64,000 nt of DNA from Paenibacillus glacialis (GTDB lineage Bacteria; Bacillota; Bacilli; Paenibacillales; Paenibacillaceae), in contig NZ_LVJH01000029.1 in assembly GCF_001637205.1 (NCBI RefSeq), positions 183,715 to 247,714 of the forward strand, read 5' to 3'. Below are positions 27,367 through 37,295 of this stretch, piece by piece. The first letter of the stretch is position 1. Every line of letters starts with the position of its first letter. Made by a program: the position numbers and the translations under genes. The notes under the pieces were generated by a model. It did not search any database. It was given only the letters and a program-made list of their open reading frames with translations, and was not told where the DNA came from.

Positions 27367-27524
27367 ATCATCTCCTAATACGCTTCATTATAATGAAATT
27401 ATCTGTGTTTAAAAGGGTGTTCTAACGGTATTGAAAGTAAAGTTGAATATCTCGTGTTAGTTTGTTATGTTTGTTTAAATGAATCTACATAGACTATATC
27501 ATCTTTGAAAGTGAGAAGTGGAAA

Positions 27525-28361
27525 ATGAAATCAATTGCTTGGGTTACGGATAGTACATGTACTATTGACCCGGATTTTGCTAAAGAGAATCATATTTATA
27601 TTGTACCCTTACGTCTTATTTTTGGAAATGAAACTTATAAAGAGACAATCGATATTACTAGCGAAGAAGTATACGAGAAACTTAAAATCTTTGAAAAGGC
27701 AGGCAGTTCACAGCCTCCAATTGGAGAATTTATAGAACTATATGAATACTTAAAAGATAAATATGATGAAATAATTGCCATTCATTGCTCTTCTGCACTT
27801 AGTGGAACGTTCCATAATTCGATACAAGCTGCCGAAATTGCTGAAACATCAGTCGTTGGAATTGATTCACAGGCAGGTGCATTCCCATTTAGAGAAATGA
27901 TAATGCATGGCATTAAATTGCAACATGAGGGACTTTCTGCGCAAGAGATTAAAGAGAGTATTCAACCGATGATTGATAATACTAAGTTTTTCCTTATTCC
28001 TGCCAACCTGCAACAGCTTCATCGTAGTGGTAGAGCATCAGGTACTCAGTTGCTTATTAGTAATTTGCTTAAAATAAATTTGATTATCCGTTTCGATGAG
28101 GGGAAGGTTCTTGTAGATGAGAAGATTCGTACCTTCAAGAAAGCCAAGCAGAGGCTCATCGAACATTTAAAAACAGATATCGAAAAAATAAAGACGGTAT
28201 GTGTAATGCATGCAAATAATATAACAGTTGCGCAAGAGATTAAGCAGGAAATTGCTACAGATCATCCGAATATCAAAATAGAGATTATGACATTCATTCC
28301 TGTCGTTGGTATTCTTGCTGGCGAAGGAACTATTGGGTTATCGTGGATAAAGAATTATTAA
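27525..28361 (+). CDS. DegV family protein (FakB-like fatty-acid-binding)
   Basis: A 278-residue DegV protein. The signature VTDSTCTI at the N-terminus, SSALSGTFHNS near residue 95 and LHRSGRAS near 167 are the fatty-acid carboxylate binding residues in FakB/DegV. In Firmicutes such proteins present exogenous fatty acids to the FakA kinase; FakA is not in this window. AAAGTGAG precedes the start. It has its own terminator. Confidence 0.92.
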   Translation: MKSIAWVTDSTCTIDPDFAKENHIYIVPLRLIFGNETYKETIDITSEEVYEKLKIFEKAGSSQPPIGEFIELYEYLKDKYDEIIAIHCSSALSGTFHNSIQAAEIAETSVVGIDSQAGAFPFREMIMHGIKLQHEGLSAQEIKESIQPMIDNTKFFLIPANLQQLHRSGRASGTQLLISNLLKINLIIRFDEGKVLVDEKIRTFKKAKQRLIEHLKTDIEKIKTVCVMHANNITVAQEIKQEIATDHPNIKIEIMTFIPVVGILAGEGTIGLSWIKNY

Positions 28362-28387
28362 TCCATCATTTCATAACAATATTTAGA

Positions 28388-28419
28388 AACTGGGGGCCAT
28401 GAGGTCTCTGGTTTTTTTT
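28388..28419 (+). terminator. Rho-independent terminator of the degV-family gene
   Basis: AACTGGGGGCC pairs with GGTCTCTGGTT (several G-U pairs) around ATGA and is followed by eight T. Confidence 0.8.
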
Positions 28420-28492
28420 GTTGTCTTTCATTAGATTAATGACAACAAACTTTGCACATAATAGTCTCATGCTGTCCATTGAATATATAAAT

Positions 28493-28521
28493 TTGCATTG
28501 TGAGTAAAACTCATATATAAT
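28493..28521 (+). promoter_or_regulatory. Sigma-A promoter of the nitroreductase gene, with a palindrome in the spacer
   Basis: TTGCAT and TATAAT are separated by 17 bp. The spacer holds the inverted repeat TGAGTAAAACTCA, a possible operator. Confidence 0.6.
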
Positions 28522-28561
28522 AAAAAAGTAAGTAAATCACATTAAGGGAGTTGCTTGAATT

Positions 28562-29161
28562 ATGTCTAAAGATTTTTTTGAAGCAATTAAGAATAGACGT
28601 TCCGTTTATGTAATAAGTAAGGAAGCAGTTGTATCCGATGAAAGAATCCAAGAAATCGTTAATGAAGCAGTAAAACATACGCCATCATCTTTTAACTCAC
28701 AAAGTGCTAGAGTGGTAGTTCTTCTTGGAGAACAACATGATAAACTGTGGAATATTACTGAGAATACACTTAAAAGTGTCGTTCCAGCAGATCAATTCAC
28801 GCCAACAGCAGAGAAAATGACGTTATTCCGCAATGGTTATGGAACGGTGTTATTCTTTGAGGATCAAGCTGTCGTTGAAGGACTTCAAGAATCATTTGCG
28901 CAATATGCAGATAATTTCCCTATCTGGTCTAATCAATCTTCAGGAATGCACCAACTGGTTGTGTGGACAGCATTAGAAATCGAAGGTTTCGGAGCGTCTT
29001 TGCAGCATTACAACCCACTCATTGATAATGAAGTGAAACAAACATGGAACATCCCAGCATCATGGAAACTCATTGCTCAAATGCCATTTGGTAAAACAGT
29101 AGTTCCAGCAGGCGAGAAGCAATTCCAACCATTGGAAGACCGCGTTAAAGTATTTAAGTAA
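28562..29161 (+). CDS. Nitroreductase family protein (HBN1/YdgI-like)
   Basis: A 199-residue FMN-dependent oxidoreductase of the small nitroreductase family. The N-terminal IKNRRSVY contains the FMN-phosphate binding Arg residues, HTPSSFNSQSAR is the next cofactor loop, and QLVVWTALEIEGFGASLQHY near residue 140 is characteristic of the HBN1-type subgroup. Members reduce nitro compounds or quinones with NAD(P)H and are often redox-stress responsive. GGGAG lies upstream of the ATG. Confidence 0.92.
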   Translation: MSKDFFEAIKNRRSVYVISKEAVVSDERIQEIVNEAVKHTPSSFNSQSARVVVLLGEQHDKLWNITENTLKSVVPADQFTPTAEKMTLFRNGYGTVLFFEDQAVVEGLQESFAQYADNFPIWSNQSSGMHQLVVWTALEIEGFGASLQHYNPLIDNEVKQTWNIPASWKLIAQMPFGKTVVPAGEKQFQPLEDRVKVFK

Positions 29162-29212
29162 AATAAATCCATAACGAGTATATTCATTTAGAATCAATAC
29201 TCATCATAAAAG

Positions 29213-29263
29213 AAGCCAAACCTTTTTCTTATGTGGTAACAGAAGAAGGGGTGGCTTTTTTTT
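29213..29263 (+). terminator. Rho-independent terminator of the nitroreductase gene
   Basis: AAGCCA..ACCTTTTTCTT pairs with AAGAAGGGGTGGCTT and is followed by a run of T. Confidence 0.85.
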
Positions 29264-29355
29264 CATTATTATTTGAGAAAACTATGTCATGTAGTCTATA
29301 ATATAATGAACATACTTAAATGCAGTAAGCGATTCAGACGGAGGAGTAGAAGATA

Positions 29356-29700
29356 ATGCAACCCATAAATCAGGCAAGCGTTCAGTTGGTCATTGATCAA
29401 TTGAAAAACCAAGACCTTTATATTCATCTTGAGATGACTACGGGAGCTTATGCTTCCCACAACGATGATTCAAAATTAACCGCGTCCACGTTTATTCGTA
29501 ATGGTATTATTCGATATACTTTAGGTTCTATTGAAGGGACGGGTCCCTTTCGTGTCGGACTCAAGATTAATGAAGGATGGGTATACTCTCAGGGGTTGAC
29601 GCACTGGGATGAAAGCGATAGCGAACGCCTTATCCTTGCGGGTCATGATAATGAAGGTAAACTGGTCGTGTCACTACAATTAAGTAAAGAACCATTTTAA
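29356..29700 (+). CDS. YojF family protein (DUF1806)
   Basis: A 114-residue soluble protein of the YojF/DUF1806 family. It is recognised by the conserved C-terminal part GWVYSQGLTHW and by its position immediately upstream of a bshB2 (yojG) homologue, the same pair as in Bacillus. The molecular role is not established; the fixed linkage suggests help to bacillithiol metabolism. GGAGGAG precedes the ATG. Confidence 0.85.
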   Translation: MQPINQASVQLVIDQLKNQDLYIHLEMTTGAYASHNDDSKLTASTFIRNGIIRYTLGSIEGTGPFRVGLKINEGWVYSQGLTHWDESDSERLILAGHDNEGKLVVSLQLSKEPF

Positions 29701-29723
29701 CTAGGGAGAGAAGGTTAACTCAT

Positions 29724-30374
29724 ATGGAACGTCAGATATTAGTAGTACTTCCACATCCAGATGATGAATGCTTCGGTCTCTCAGGAACGTTAGCCAAGCA
29801 CATCAGTGAAGGCACGCAAGTAACATACGCCTGCCTAACTTTAGGAGAGATGGCCCGTAATATGGGTAATCCCTTGTTTGCCAATCGGGTAACTCTTCCT
29901 CAGATTCGTAAATTGGAACTGATGGAATCATGTAAGTCTATTGGAATAACCGATGTAAGAATGATGGGTTATCACGATAAAACGATTGAATTTGAGGATC
30001 ATGAGGCAATGAGTAAGAGACTTGGGGATTTGATTACAGAACTGAACCCATCGCTCGTGATTACCTTTCACCCACTGTATAGTGTTCATCCAGATCATGA
30101 TGCTACAGGTGCTGCGGTGATACGTACGATTGCTAAGATGCCGAAGGACCAAAGACCAACGCTCCATGTTATGGCATTCACAAAAGATTGTGAACAAATG
30201 TTAGGACTTCCAGATGTGAAAGTAGATGTTACTGCTTTCCTTAAACATAAGATCGGATCTATACAAGCTCATCGCTCCCAGTGGCAGTTACCAGTAGACA
30301 GCCAAATGGTTGAGAGTCAAGCTATGAAGGATAGATTCGGAACAGAACGTTTCTGGACATATTCAATTGAATAA
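29724..30374 (+). CDS. bshB2: Bacillithiol biosynthesis deacetylase BshB2
   Basis: A 216-residue zinc-dependent LmbE/PIG-L deacetylase. The metal and catalytic motif PHPDDE sits at residues 10-15, and the second His motif HPDHDATG is near 130. It removes acetyl groups from GlcNAc-malate (or from bacillithiol S-conjugates) in bacillithiol metabolism. It starts 23 nt after yojF and is followed by a strong terminator, giving a two-gene unit. Confidence 0.93.
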   Translation: MERQILVVLPHPDDECFGLSGTLAKHISEGTQVTYACLTLGEMARNMGNPLFANRVTLPQIRKLELMESCKSIGITDVRMMGYHDKTIEFEDHEAMSKRLGDLITELNPSLVITFHPLYSVHPDHDATGAAVIRTIAKMPKDQRPTLHVMAFTKDCEQMLGLPDVKVDVTAFLKHKIGSIQAHRSQWQLPVDSQMVESQAMKDRFGTERFWTYSIE

Positions 30375-30389
30375 TATATAGGTTAGACG

Positions 30390-30422
30390 AAGGGGTCCCT
30401 GGCATTCGCTCAGGGACCCCTT
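30390..30422 (+). terminator. Rho-independent terminator after bshB2
   Basis: A perfect 12-bp stem AAGGGGTCCCTG/CAGGGACCCCTT with a 9-nt loop. Confidence 0.85.
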
Positions 30423-30556
30423 AAATCAATGAACATGAAGTATGTTTCGGGAAATATGATTGAATTAAGGTAGGATTACTGTTACTTTCAGTTAGATTTT
30501 TGTACAATATAAAAATGTTGGCAACTATTTCATAAGAAATGGGTGATAAATCGAAC

Positions 30557-31855
30557 ATGAAAATAAATACATTAATGATCTTGATGTGTGTAATCCTTGT
30601 TCTTGGAAGGTGTAGTACAAGTCAAAGTGCTGGTGAAAATGCAGACGTAAACAATGGAACGAACTCAGATACGAATACTCCCCTTCAGGCTTCGGTTGAA
30701 GGCACAGGATCCGTAGTTCAAGAACCAACAGTACCAGTAGAACCAACAGATGCTGTGAAAGAACTCTTGAAGAGTATGACTACAGCGGAAAAGGTAGGTC
30801 AATTGGTTGTCGTTGGCATGGAAGGAACAATAGTGGATAAGGATAGTCGGAAATTCATTGAAGACTACCATGTCGGTGGGTTTATTTTTTATAGAGATAA
30901 TATTGAGAATACGCAGCAAGCGTTAAGTTTATTTAACGATCTGAAGAGCAGTAATGTGGCTAACAAAGTCCCTCTCTGGATGAGTGTGGATGAAGAGGGT
31001 GGCCGAGTGACGCGGATGCCAAAGGAATTCCTTAAGATGCCCACGAATAAAGCGATTGGCAAGAAGAAGGATTCCGAGTTGTCTCATGAAATTGGACAGA
31101 TTCTAGGTCGCGAGTTACAAGGATTTGGATTGAATATGGACTACGCGCCTGTGCTTGATATCAATAGTAACCCGACGAATTCGGTTATTGGGGATCGCTC
31201 CTTCGGAAATCAGGCGAAGCTTGTAAGCACGCTTGGCATTGCCACGATGAAGGGGATACAATCTCAAGGTGTTGTACCCGTTGTTAAGCATTTCCCAGGT
31301 CATGGAGATACGTCTATTGACTCACATATCGGTTTACCGGTTGTTGAGCATGATCTAGAACGGTTACGCACGCTTGAATTGGTTCCTTTCCAAGATGCGA
31401 TTAAGAACCAAGCGGAAGTGGTTATGATTGCGCATATACTGATGCCGAAAGTAGATCCTACTGCTCCTGCATCTTTATCGAAGAAGGTTATTACGGATAT
31501 TCTACGGGATGAGCTTGGGTTCAATGGCATTGTGATGACCGATGATATGACAATGGGAGCTATCGGGGAAAATTATGATCTACAGAAAGCTTCTGTCCAA
31601 ACCGTAATTGCGGGCACGAATATTGTGCTTGTCGGTCATGATGCCAATAAAGGTATATCAGTTATTCAAGCTTTGACAGATGCTGTGAATCATGGGAAAA
31701 TTTCAGAGGAACTGTTGGATAGTCGTGTCTATACGATATTGAAGCTGAAAGAGAAATATGGATTAACCAACGCTCCTGCTAAGGGCCCCGATGTTAAATC
31801 GCTGAATGGGGACATTCAACAAATACTTAACAAGGTTGGTAAGGCAACGAAATAA
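30557..31855 (+). CDS. nagZ: Beta-N-acetylhexosaminidase, glycoside hydrolase family 3 (NagZ-like), exported
   Basis: A 432-residue GH3 enzyme that removes GlcNAc from muropeptides. The NagZ motif KHFPGHGDTSIDSHIGLP carries the catalytic His, and VMTDDMTMGAI carries the nucleophile Asp. The N-terminus is a signal peptide of lipoprotein style, but the residue before the Cys is Arg (VLGRC), which is unusual for a lipobox. A Gly/Asn/Thr-rich linker follows. ATG 30557 has GGTGAT 9 nt upstream; ATG 30539 is an alternative. It suits cell-wall turnover outside the membrane. Confidence 0.9.
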   Translation: MKINTLMILMCVILVLGRCSTSQSAGENADVNNGTNSDTNTPLQASVEGTGSVVQEPTVPVEPTDAVKELLKSMTTAEKVGQLVVVGMEGTIVDKDSRKFIEDYHVGGFIFYRDNIENTQQALSLFNDLKSSNVANKVPLWMSVDEEGGRVTRMPKEFLKMPTNKAIGKKKDSELSHEIGQILGRELQGFGLNMDYAPVLDINSNPTNSVIGDRSFGNQAKLVSTLGIATMKGIQSQGVVPVVKHFPGHGDTSIDSHIGLPVVEHDLERLRTLELVPFQDAIKNQAEVVMIAHILMPKVDPTAPASLSKKVITDILRDELGFNGIVMTDDMTMGAIGENYDLQKASVQTVIAGTNIVLVGHDANKGISVIQALTDAVNHGKISEELLDSRVYTILKLKEKYGLTNAPAKGPDVKSLNGDIQQILNKVGKATK

Positions 31856-31887
31856 ACGATACATACAACTAAGGGAGGCATTATAAT

Positions 31888-32967
31888 ATGGTAAATAATC
31901 ACGGGAAACTGTTTGTATTTGTAGGTTCATACGCTGAATCGGAAGATAGCGGTGTATATGTGTATTCTTTAGATGAAGAAACAGGGCAACTAACACGCTT
32001 AGATGAGGTTACTGGACTTAAGAATCCGACATTTTTAAATGTAGATCTGGATGAACATAAGTTATATTCCATTTCAGAGACGTTATCCGAGGAAGGTGCT
32101 AAGATCGGTGAAGTTGTTGCATTCACAGTTGATCCTATCTCAGGATCGCTGAAATTAATCAATCGAAAGAATAGCGTACAATCGACTACATGTCATATTC
32201 AAAGAGATTCTGAAAGTAAGTTCCTTACAGTTACTAGTTATCATGGTGGTATGATCGGTATGATGGCTATTGAACAAGATGGTAGCTTGGGCGAATTGTT
32301 AGATGTTCAGCAGCATGAGGGACACAGTGTGCACCAGAACCAAGACCGACCGCATCCACATTCTTCTTTTTTTAGTCCAGACGGAAATTACTTGTTTGTA
32401 CAAGATCTTGGATTAGATATCATTCAAGCTTATAGCATCGATTCGGATAAACAGCAGTTGATAAAAAAAGGAAAAACCCATCTTCATCCAGGTGCGGGAC
32501 CGAGACATCTAACGTTTCACCCACATGGAATATATGCTTTTGTCATTAATGAACTTGACTCGACGATCACGTCTTTTATGTATGATGCTGAGAATGGTGA
32601 ATTAAAGGAGCAGGAGACGGTGCCTACGCTCCCAGATGATTTCACAGGGGACAATGGTTGCGCGGAGATTACGATATCTCAAGATGGCAAATTTGTATAT
32701 GGATCTAACCGAGGACACGATAGTATCGTGGTCTATGCATTTGATGAAGCGACAGGTAAACTAAACCTTGTGGAACATGTTTCTGTAGAAGGTGGACATC
32801 CACGTCATTTCGCGATAACCCCAAATGGAGATTATCTCATTGTAGCCAATCGGGATACGAACAATCTTGTAACCTTCCGAGTGGATCAAGAGTCAGGAAG
32901 TTTGCAATATACAGGAATAAGTGAAACCGTGTCTAAACCTGTGTGTGTACTGCCTTATTATTTGTAA
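31888..32967 (+). CDS. Lactonase family beta-propeller protein (6-phosphogluconolactonase-like)
   Basis: A 359-residue seven-bladed beta-propeller of the YkgB/Pgl lactonase family. Repeated blade motifs with DG.Y and FSPDGNYLFV, PRHLTFHP and HPRHFAITPNG are plain. Relatives hydrolyse 6-phosphogluconolactone or related lactones. No pentose phosphate gene is nearby, so the substrate remains open. AGGGAGG lies upstream. A terminator follows. Confidence 0.87.
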   Translation: MVNNHGKLFVFVGSYAESEDSGVYVYSLDEETGQLTRLDEVTGLKNPTFLNVDLDEHKLYSISETLSEEGAKIGEVVAFTVDPISGSLKLINRKNSVQSTTCHIQRDSESKFLTVTSYHGGMIGMMAIEQDGSLGELLDVQQHEGHSVHQNQDRPHPHSSFFSPDGNYLFVQDLGLDIIQAYSIDSDKQQLIKKGKTHLHPGAGPRHLTFHPHGIYAFVINELDSTITSFMYDAENGELKEQETVPTLPDDFTGDNGCAEITISQDGKFVYGSNRGHDSIVVYAFDEATGKLNLVEHVSVEGGHPRHFAITPNGDYLIVANRDTNNLVTFRVDQESGSLQYTGISETVSKPVCVLPYYL

Positions 32968-33002
32968 ATTCTTATCATGGAGATAACCATGTAACTTGAT
33001 GT

Positions 33003-33049
33003 AGCACCTATTCGAATCGGCATTATGCTGAGTGATGGGTGCTTTTTTT
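33003..33049 (+). terminator. Rho-independent terminator of the lactonase gene
   Basis: AGCACCTAT pairs with AT-GGGTGCT around a long loop and is followed by a T-run. Confidence 0.75.
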
Positions 33050-33161
33050 AGTTGTATCATCTTTTCTCGTATGATTTGGTGAGTTATGGTAACACTACTT
33101 GTACAAATGACATGACTTGTTCTTGTCTACTCTTAAGCTTGTAGCTGATGGGAGGATGTAT

Positions 33162-34859
33162 ATGTGGAAAACGATTGTTTCTTATATTCCGGATGGGATA
33201 GTTTTTGTTCAAGCTCTAGTGATCTTGATCGTTCCTATAATTATTTACTTTACATCTAAATGGCTTCAGTCTGCTTTGGGCACTCGACCTTCTGAGGATA
33301 CTCCGACAGAGAATAAATCTGAAGAGAATACACCTGAGAATGGTAAGGCTGAGACAGAAGCTACTCTTTCGTTTACGGGTAAATATGAAGCAGACTTAGC
33401 ATCTATTAAGAAAAAGATAGCTAAAAATTGTGATGTTCATTTTAGAGAGTTTACGATGGCTACTGGTAAAAAGGCAGCTATTATATATGTCGAAGGACTT
33501 TATGATAAGGAGCTTATAGAGGTTCAAGTGATGAAGTCTTTGATGTTCGATGATGCTGAAGAGACGGAGAAGCCATCTGATGACACGAAGAAATCATCTG
33601 ATGACACGAAGATTACAAAAACATATCTTATGAATAAAATGCTTCCTATTAGTGAAATAAGGGAGGCTCTCAATCTACAGGAGTTAATTTCGGATATATT
33701 GGTTGGATCTACAGCAATGCTGATTGATGGAATCGTAGAAGTATTACTTCTAGGTTCAGCAACGGGGAAAACACGAAGTATAGAGGAGCCTCTATCAGAA
33801 GGGCTATTGAGAGGCCCACGAGTAGGATTCACAGAAATATTGAGCGATAATACCGCTGTGCTAAGGCGTCATGGTAAGAATGAAAGTCTGGAAATGATTA
33901 AATTTCAAGTAGGGACACGGGCCAAAAAAGACCTTGTCGTTGCTTATATGAACGATATAGTGAATTCCGAATTGCTGGAGGAAGTTAAACGCCGGATTGA
34001 AGCTATAAATATGGATTATTTGCCAGAGTCAGGATATGTAGAACAATTGATTGAGGATAATACTTTAAGTCCGTTTCAACAAGCTCAAAACACTGAGCGA
34101 CCTGATCGAGTCATTAACTCATTGTTGGAAGGGAGAGTTGCAATTTTACTGGATGGGAGTCCGTTTGCACTGATTGTGCCGGTAACCTTTAGTATGTTGT
34201 TACAGTCACCCGAGGATTATTATGAAAGATGGATACCGGGTACGCTCCTGCGGATGTTACGATTTCTAGCTACATTTTTTGCTTTATTCGCCCCTGCATT
34301 GTATATATCGTTTATTTCTTATCACCCTGGGCTTATTCCTACGAAGTTGGTTATGTCTATTATTGATGCGAGACAAGGAGTACCCTTTCCATCTCTTATA
34401 GAGGCATTAATTATGGAAACATCCATTGAAATATTAAGAGAAGCAGGAGTCCGATTACCGAAACCTATTGGTCCTGCTATGGGTATCGTGGGTGGTCTAA
34501 TTATTGGTGATGCAGCTGTAAATGCGGGTCTAGTTAGTCCCTTTCTAGTTATCGTTGTAGCCGTAACTGCTATTTCTTCATTTGCGATTCCGTCGTATAG
34601 TGCAGGCATAACGCTACGATTATTACGTTTTCTGGCCATGTTCAGCGCTGCTGTTTTAGGTGCTTATGGAACAATTTTGTTTTTTCTGTTATTATTCAGC
34701 CATTTAGTGAAGCTGAAAAGTTTTGGAGTGCCGTACATTAGTCCTGCAGTTCCATACAGATTAGATGATTGGAAAGACTTTATATTTCGTTTGCCCTTTA
34801 AGGTGATGAAACGCCGACCGCTCATGATGAAGACTAAGGATTCTGACCGTAAAAAATAA
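33162..34859 (+). CDS. Spore germination receptor subunit A (GerA/GerKA family)
   Basis: A 565-residue A subunit of a Ger-type nutrient germinant receptor, located in the spore inner membrane. It has an extra N-terminal hydrophobic segment (about residues 8-30) and an acidic, Pro/Thr/Glu-rich linker with a tandem [14 protein letters not shown] repeat, then the GerA domain ([40 protein letters not shown]) and four to five C-terminal membrane segments. ATG 33162 has GGAGG 6 nt upstream. It heads the A-B-C operon. The germinant cannot be inferred. Confidence 0.93.
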   Translation: MWKTIVSYIPDGIVFVQALVILIVPIIIYFTSKWLQSALGTRPSEDTPTENKSEENTPENGKAETEATLSFTGKYEADLASIKKKIAKNCDVHFREFTMATGKKAAIIYVEGLYDKELIEVQVMKSLMFDDAEETEKPSDDTKKSSDDTKITKTYLMNKMLPISEIREALNLQELISDILVGSTAMLIDGIVEVLLLGSATGKTRSIEEPLSEGLLRGPRVGFTEILSDNTAVLRRHGKNESLEMIKFQVGTRAKKDLVVAYMNDIVNSELLEEVKRRIEAINMDYLPESGYVEQLIEDNTLSPFQQAQNTERPDRVINSLLEGRVAILLDGSPFALIVPVTFSMLLQSPEDYYERWIPGTLLRMLRFLATFFALFAPALYISFISYHPGLIPTKLVMSIIDARQGVPFPSLIEALIMETSIEILREAGVRLPKPIGPAMGIVGGLIIGDAAVNAGLVSPFLVIVVAVTAISSFAIPSYSAGITLRLLRFLAMFSAAVLGAYGTILFFLLLFSHLVKLKSFGVPYISPAVPYRLDDWKDFIFRLPFKVMKRRPLMMKTKDSDRKK

Positions 34860-34885
34860 ATGAGAGCGCAAAGGAGGAGGATTCT

Positions 34886-35992
34886 GTGTTTACCCGGACG
34901 GATGATAAGATAACAACGGCTCAAACGGTCGTAATCATTAGTTGCTATATGCTTGGATCTGGGGTTCTTACACTTCCAAGAACTTTAACCGAGAGAGTTA
35001 AAACTGCAGATGGTTGGATATCACTAATTTTAGGCTGGTTGATAATAATGCTCGCAGGAATATGTATCGTGAAACTGTGTCAGCAATTTCCTGGTAAAAC
35101 CATCTATCAATTCGTACAAGAAATTGTAGGAAGTTGGATCGGTAGTTGTTTGAGCATGCTGATGATCCTTTATTTTGTTGCTATATCTGCGTTTCAGATC
35201 AGGGTGATGGCTGAAGTAACTATGCTTTATTTACTTGAAAGTACACCTATATGGGCAATTGTTATGTCTTTCATGTGGATTGGATTGTATCTAATTACGA
35301 GCGGGATCAATTCAATTGCGCGATTGTTTGAGATTATACTACCGATTACGATCATTGTTTTATTAATTTGTATGTTTTTGAGTAGTAAAATATTTGATAT
35401 TAATAATGTACGTCCTGTGTTAGGAGAGGGGCTCTTTCCTGTCATTAGGGGGTTGAAAACAACAATACTTGTTTTTCTAGGCTATGAGATCATGATCATT
35501 CTTCCGGCGTTTATGCAACATCCCCAAAAAGGCGTAAAGGCATTGATTATAGGTACTTCAATTCCTCTAGTTTTGTACTTAATCACTTTTATTATGGTTG
35601 TGGGTGCATTGTCTGTTGATGGAGTCGTAAGAAGTACTTGGCCAACGCTTGATCTCATGCGAAGTTTTGAAATTACGGGTCTCCTCTTTGAAAGATTTGA
35701 GTTCTTCTTGCTAGTTATCTGGATCATGCAAATATTCTCGACATTTACGATTACTTTTTATGCGGGATCATTGGGTCTGGCTCAATTATTTCAAAAAAAT
35801 ATTCAACCTATCATGTACGGCTTGATTCCGATCATATACATCGTTGCACTGCTACCCAAAAATATGAATGAACTATTTGATTTTGGTGATTTCGTTAGTA
35901 GTGTGTCTATCTATTTGTTCGGGTTATTGCCTGTACTCCTTCTCCTAATCACAAAAATCTTCAAAAAAGGAGCTGTGAAGGAAGATGGATAG
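34886..35992 (+). CDS. Spore germination receptor subunit B (GerB/GerKB family)
   Basis: A 368-residue polytopic protein of the APC-like spore permease family with about ten hydrophobic segments, thought to hold the germinant binding pocket. The N-terminal TAQTVVIISCYMLGSGVLTLPR is typical. The start is GTG with AAGGAGGAGG upstream. It overlaps the start region of the C subunit, so translation is coupled. Confidence 0.93.
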   Translation: MFTRTDDKITTAQTVVIISCYMLGSGVLTLPRTLTERVKTADGWISLILGWLIIMLAGICIVKLCQQFPGKTIYQFVQEIVGSWIGSCLSMLMILYFVAISAFQIRVMAEVTMLYLLESTPIWAIVMSFMWIGLYLITSGINSIARLFEIILPITIIVLLICMFLSSKIFDINNVRPVLGEGLFPVIRGLKTTILVFLGYEIMIILPAFMQHPQKGVKALIIGTSIPLVLYLITFIMVVGALSVDGVVRSTWPTLDLMRSFEITGLLFERFEFFLLVIWIMQIFSTFTITFYAGSLGLAQLFQKNIQPIMYGLIPIIYIVALLPKNMNELFDFGDFVSSVSIYLFGLLPVLLLLITKIFKKGAVKEDG

Positions 35993-35993
35993 C

Positions 35994-37181
35994 ATGAAAC
36001 GCTATTTCTTATTTGCACTATCCATCCTATTCGTACTCTGTCTAACTGGATGCTGGGGTAATAGGGAGATAGAAGATCTGAGTGTTAACGTAGGGCTAGC
36101 ACTTGATGTTGGAGAGGAGTCTGAATTAGAACAAGAATTGGCTAAAGAAGGCGATAGTTATCCTAAAAAAAACCTCATTACAGCAACGCTCCAAACTGTA
36201 CCCGTTCTTAAAGGGAAAAGTGAAAAACAATCGGGCAGCTCAAAATCCTCCCCGATGTATTTGAACACAGAGGAAACAGGAGATTCGATCTTTCAATTGT
36301 ATCGTCAGTTTTCTCTTAGGAGGTATCGCCCGATTATCGGGCATCATTTAAAAGTGATTGTTATCTCTTCTGAGCTTTCGCGTAAAATGGATTTAAACAA
36401 GCTATTAAAATTTATTTCTCGAGATAACGATATCAGACCTAGTTGCCTTATATTAATAAGTAAAGAAAAAGCAAGCGAAGCTCTAATCTCAAGTCAATCC
36501 GGAGACATTCCCTCGTTCCATCTCAGAAGTATGGTAGAGAATCAATTTAGAAACAATAAAATATTGGCACCTATGATTCTTACTAAATTAGATGGAATCA
36601 TGAACTCAGGGTCAAGTTTTATTTTGCAAAATTTGGTTTCTGCCAAAGGTGAAGTTGAATTCGCTGGGGCTGGTGTTATTAAAGGGAAAATTAATAAATG
36701 GATCGGAACTTTAAATGAGCACGAGGTCGAAGGACTGAATTGGATTAGGGGAGAAATAGAAGGTGGGGTAATCAAAACATATGATAAGTCGGGTGAAGTT
36801 CTTGCTTATGAAATCAAATCTGCAAAAACCAAAATTAAAACAAAGGTACAAGGAAACGATATTTCTTTTCATGTGAGTATAGAATCGGATGGGCGGTTAA
36901 TTGAGAATTGGGATACGTCACAAGTTCCTACGGACGACAAATTTTTGAAAGAAGCAGAGGGGTATTTCGAAGAAGAATTAAAAGAGATGTTACATAAAAC
37001 TATTCATAAGATACAAGAAGTTTATCATGTGGATGTGGGGGGCTTCAATAATAAGCTTCGAATACAACACCCTAAGGTTTGGAAAAAAGTCAAAAAGGAG
37101 TGGGACGAGACATTTAGTCAGTCTGATATCACGTACGATGTTAAGTTGAATATTACGGATTACGGTTCCTCAACGAAGTAA
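35994..37181 (+). CDS. Spore germination receptor subunit C lipoprotein (GerC/GerKC family)
   Basis: A 395-residue lipoprotein, the third receptor subunit. The signal peptide ends in LTGC, followed by WGNREIEDLSVNVGLALD, the usual GerC opening. The middle contains RRYRPIIGHHLKVIVIS and the C-terminal part EVYHVDVGGFNNKLR, both conserved in the family. ATG 35994 follows AAGGAAG by 9 nt; ATG 35985 is possible. It closes the operon, with a terminator about 80 nt downstream. Confidence 0.93.
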   Translation: MKRYFLFALSILFVLCLTGCWGNREIEDLSVNVGLALDVGEESELEQELAKEGDSYPKKNLITATLQTVPVLKGKSEKQSGSSKSSPMYLNTEETGDSIFQLYRQFSLRRYRPIIGHHLKVIVISSELSRKMDLNKLLKFISRDNDIRPSCLILISKEKASEALISSQSGDIPSFHLRSMVENQFRNNKILAPMILTKLDGIMNSGSSFILQNLVSAKGEVEFAGAGVIKGKINKWIGTLNEHEVEGLNWIRGEIEGGVIKTYDKSGEVLAYEIKSAKTKIKTKVQGNDISFHVSIESDGRLIENWDTSQVPTDDKFLKEAEGYFEEELKEMLHKTIHKIQEVYHVDVGGFNNKLRIQHPKVWKKVKKEWDETFSQSDITYDVKLNITDYGSSTK

Positions 37182-37260
37182 GAGATCGTAATAGTGAGAA
37201 GAAATGAAGGGTATTTCCCATCCAATAGAGCGAAGAGTCAAAATAGAGGTAATATATAAG

Positions 37261-37295
37261 TGAAGGCCCTATCATTGAATATGACAGGGCTTTAT
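37261..37295 (+). terminator. Rho-independent terminator of the germination operon
   Basis: GCCCTATCAT pairs with ATATGACAGGGC around a 3-nt loop and is followed by TTTATTT. The following 37296-37589 stretch holds no gene I can support, only a TATAAT-like box near 37440. Confidence 0.75.

Noticed and set aside
33060..33150. Sigma-G promoter for the germination operon
   Set aside because: GTATG-like -35 candidates exist but no CATNHTA -10 lies at the right spacing; not strong enough to annotate.
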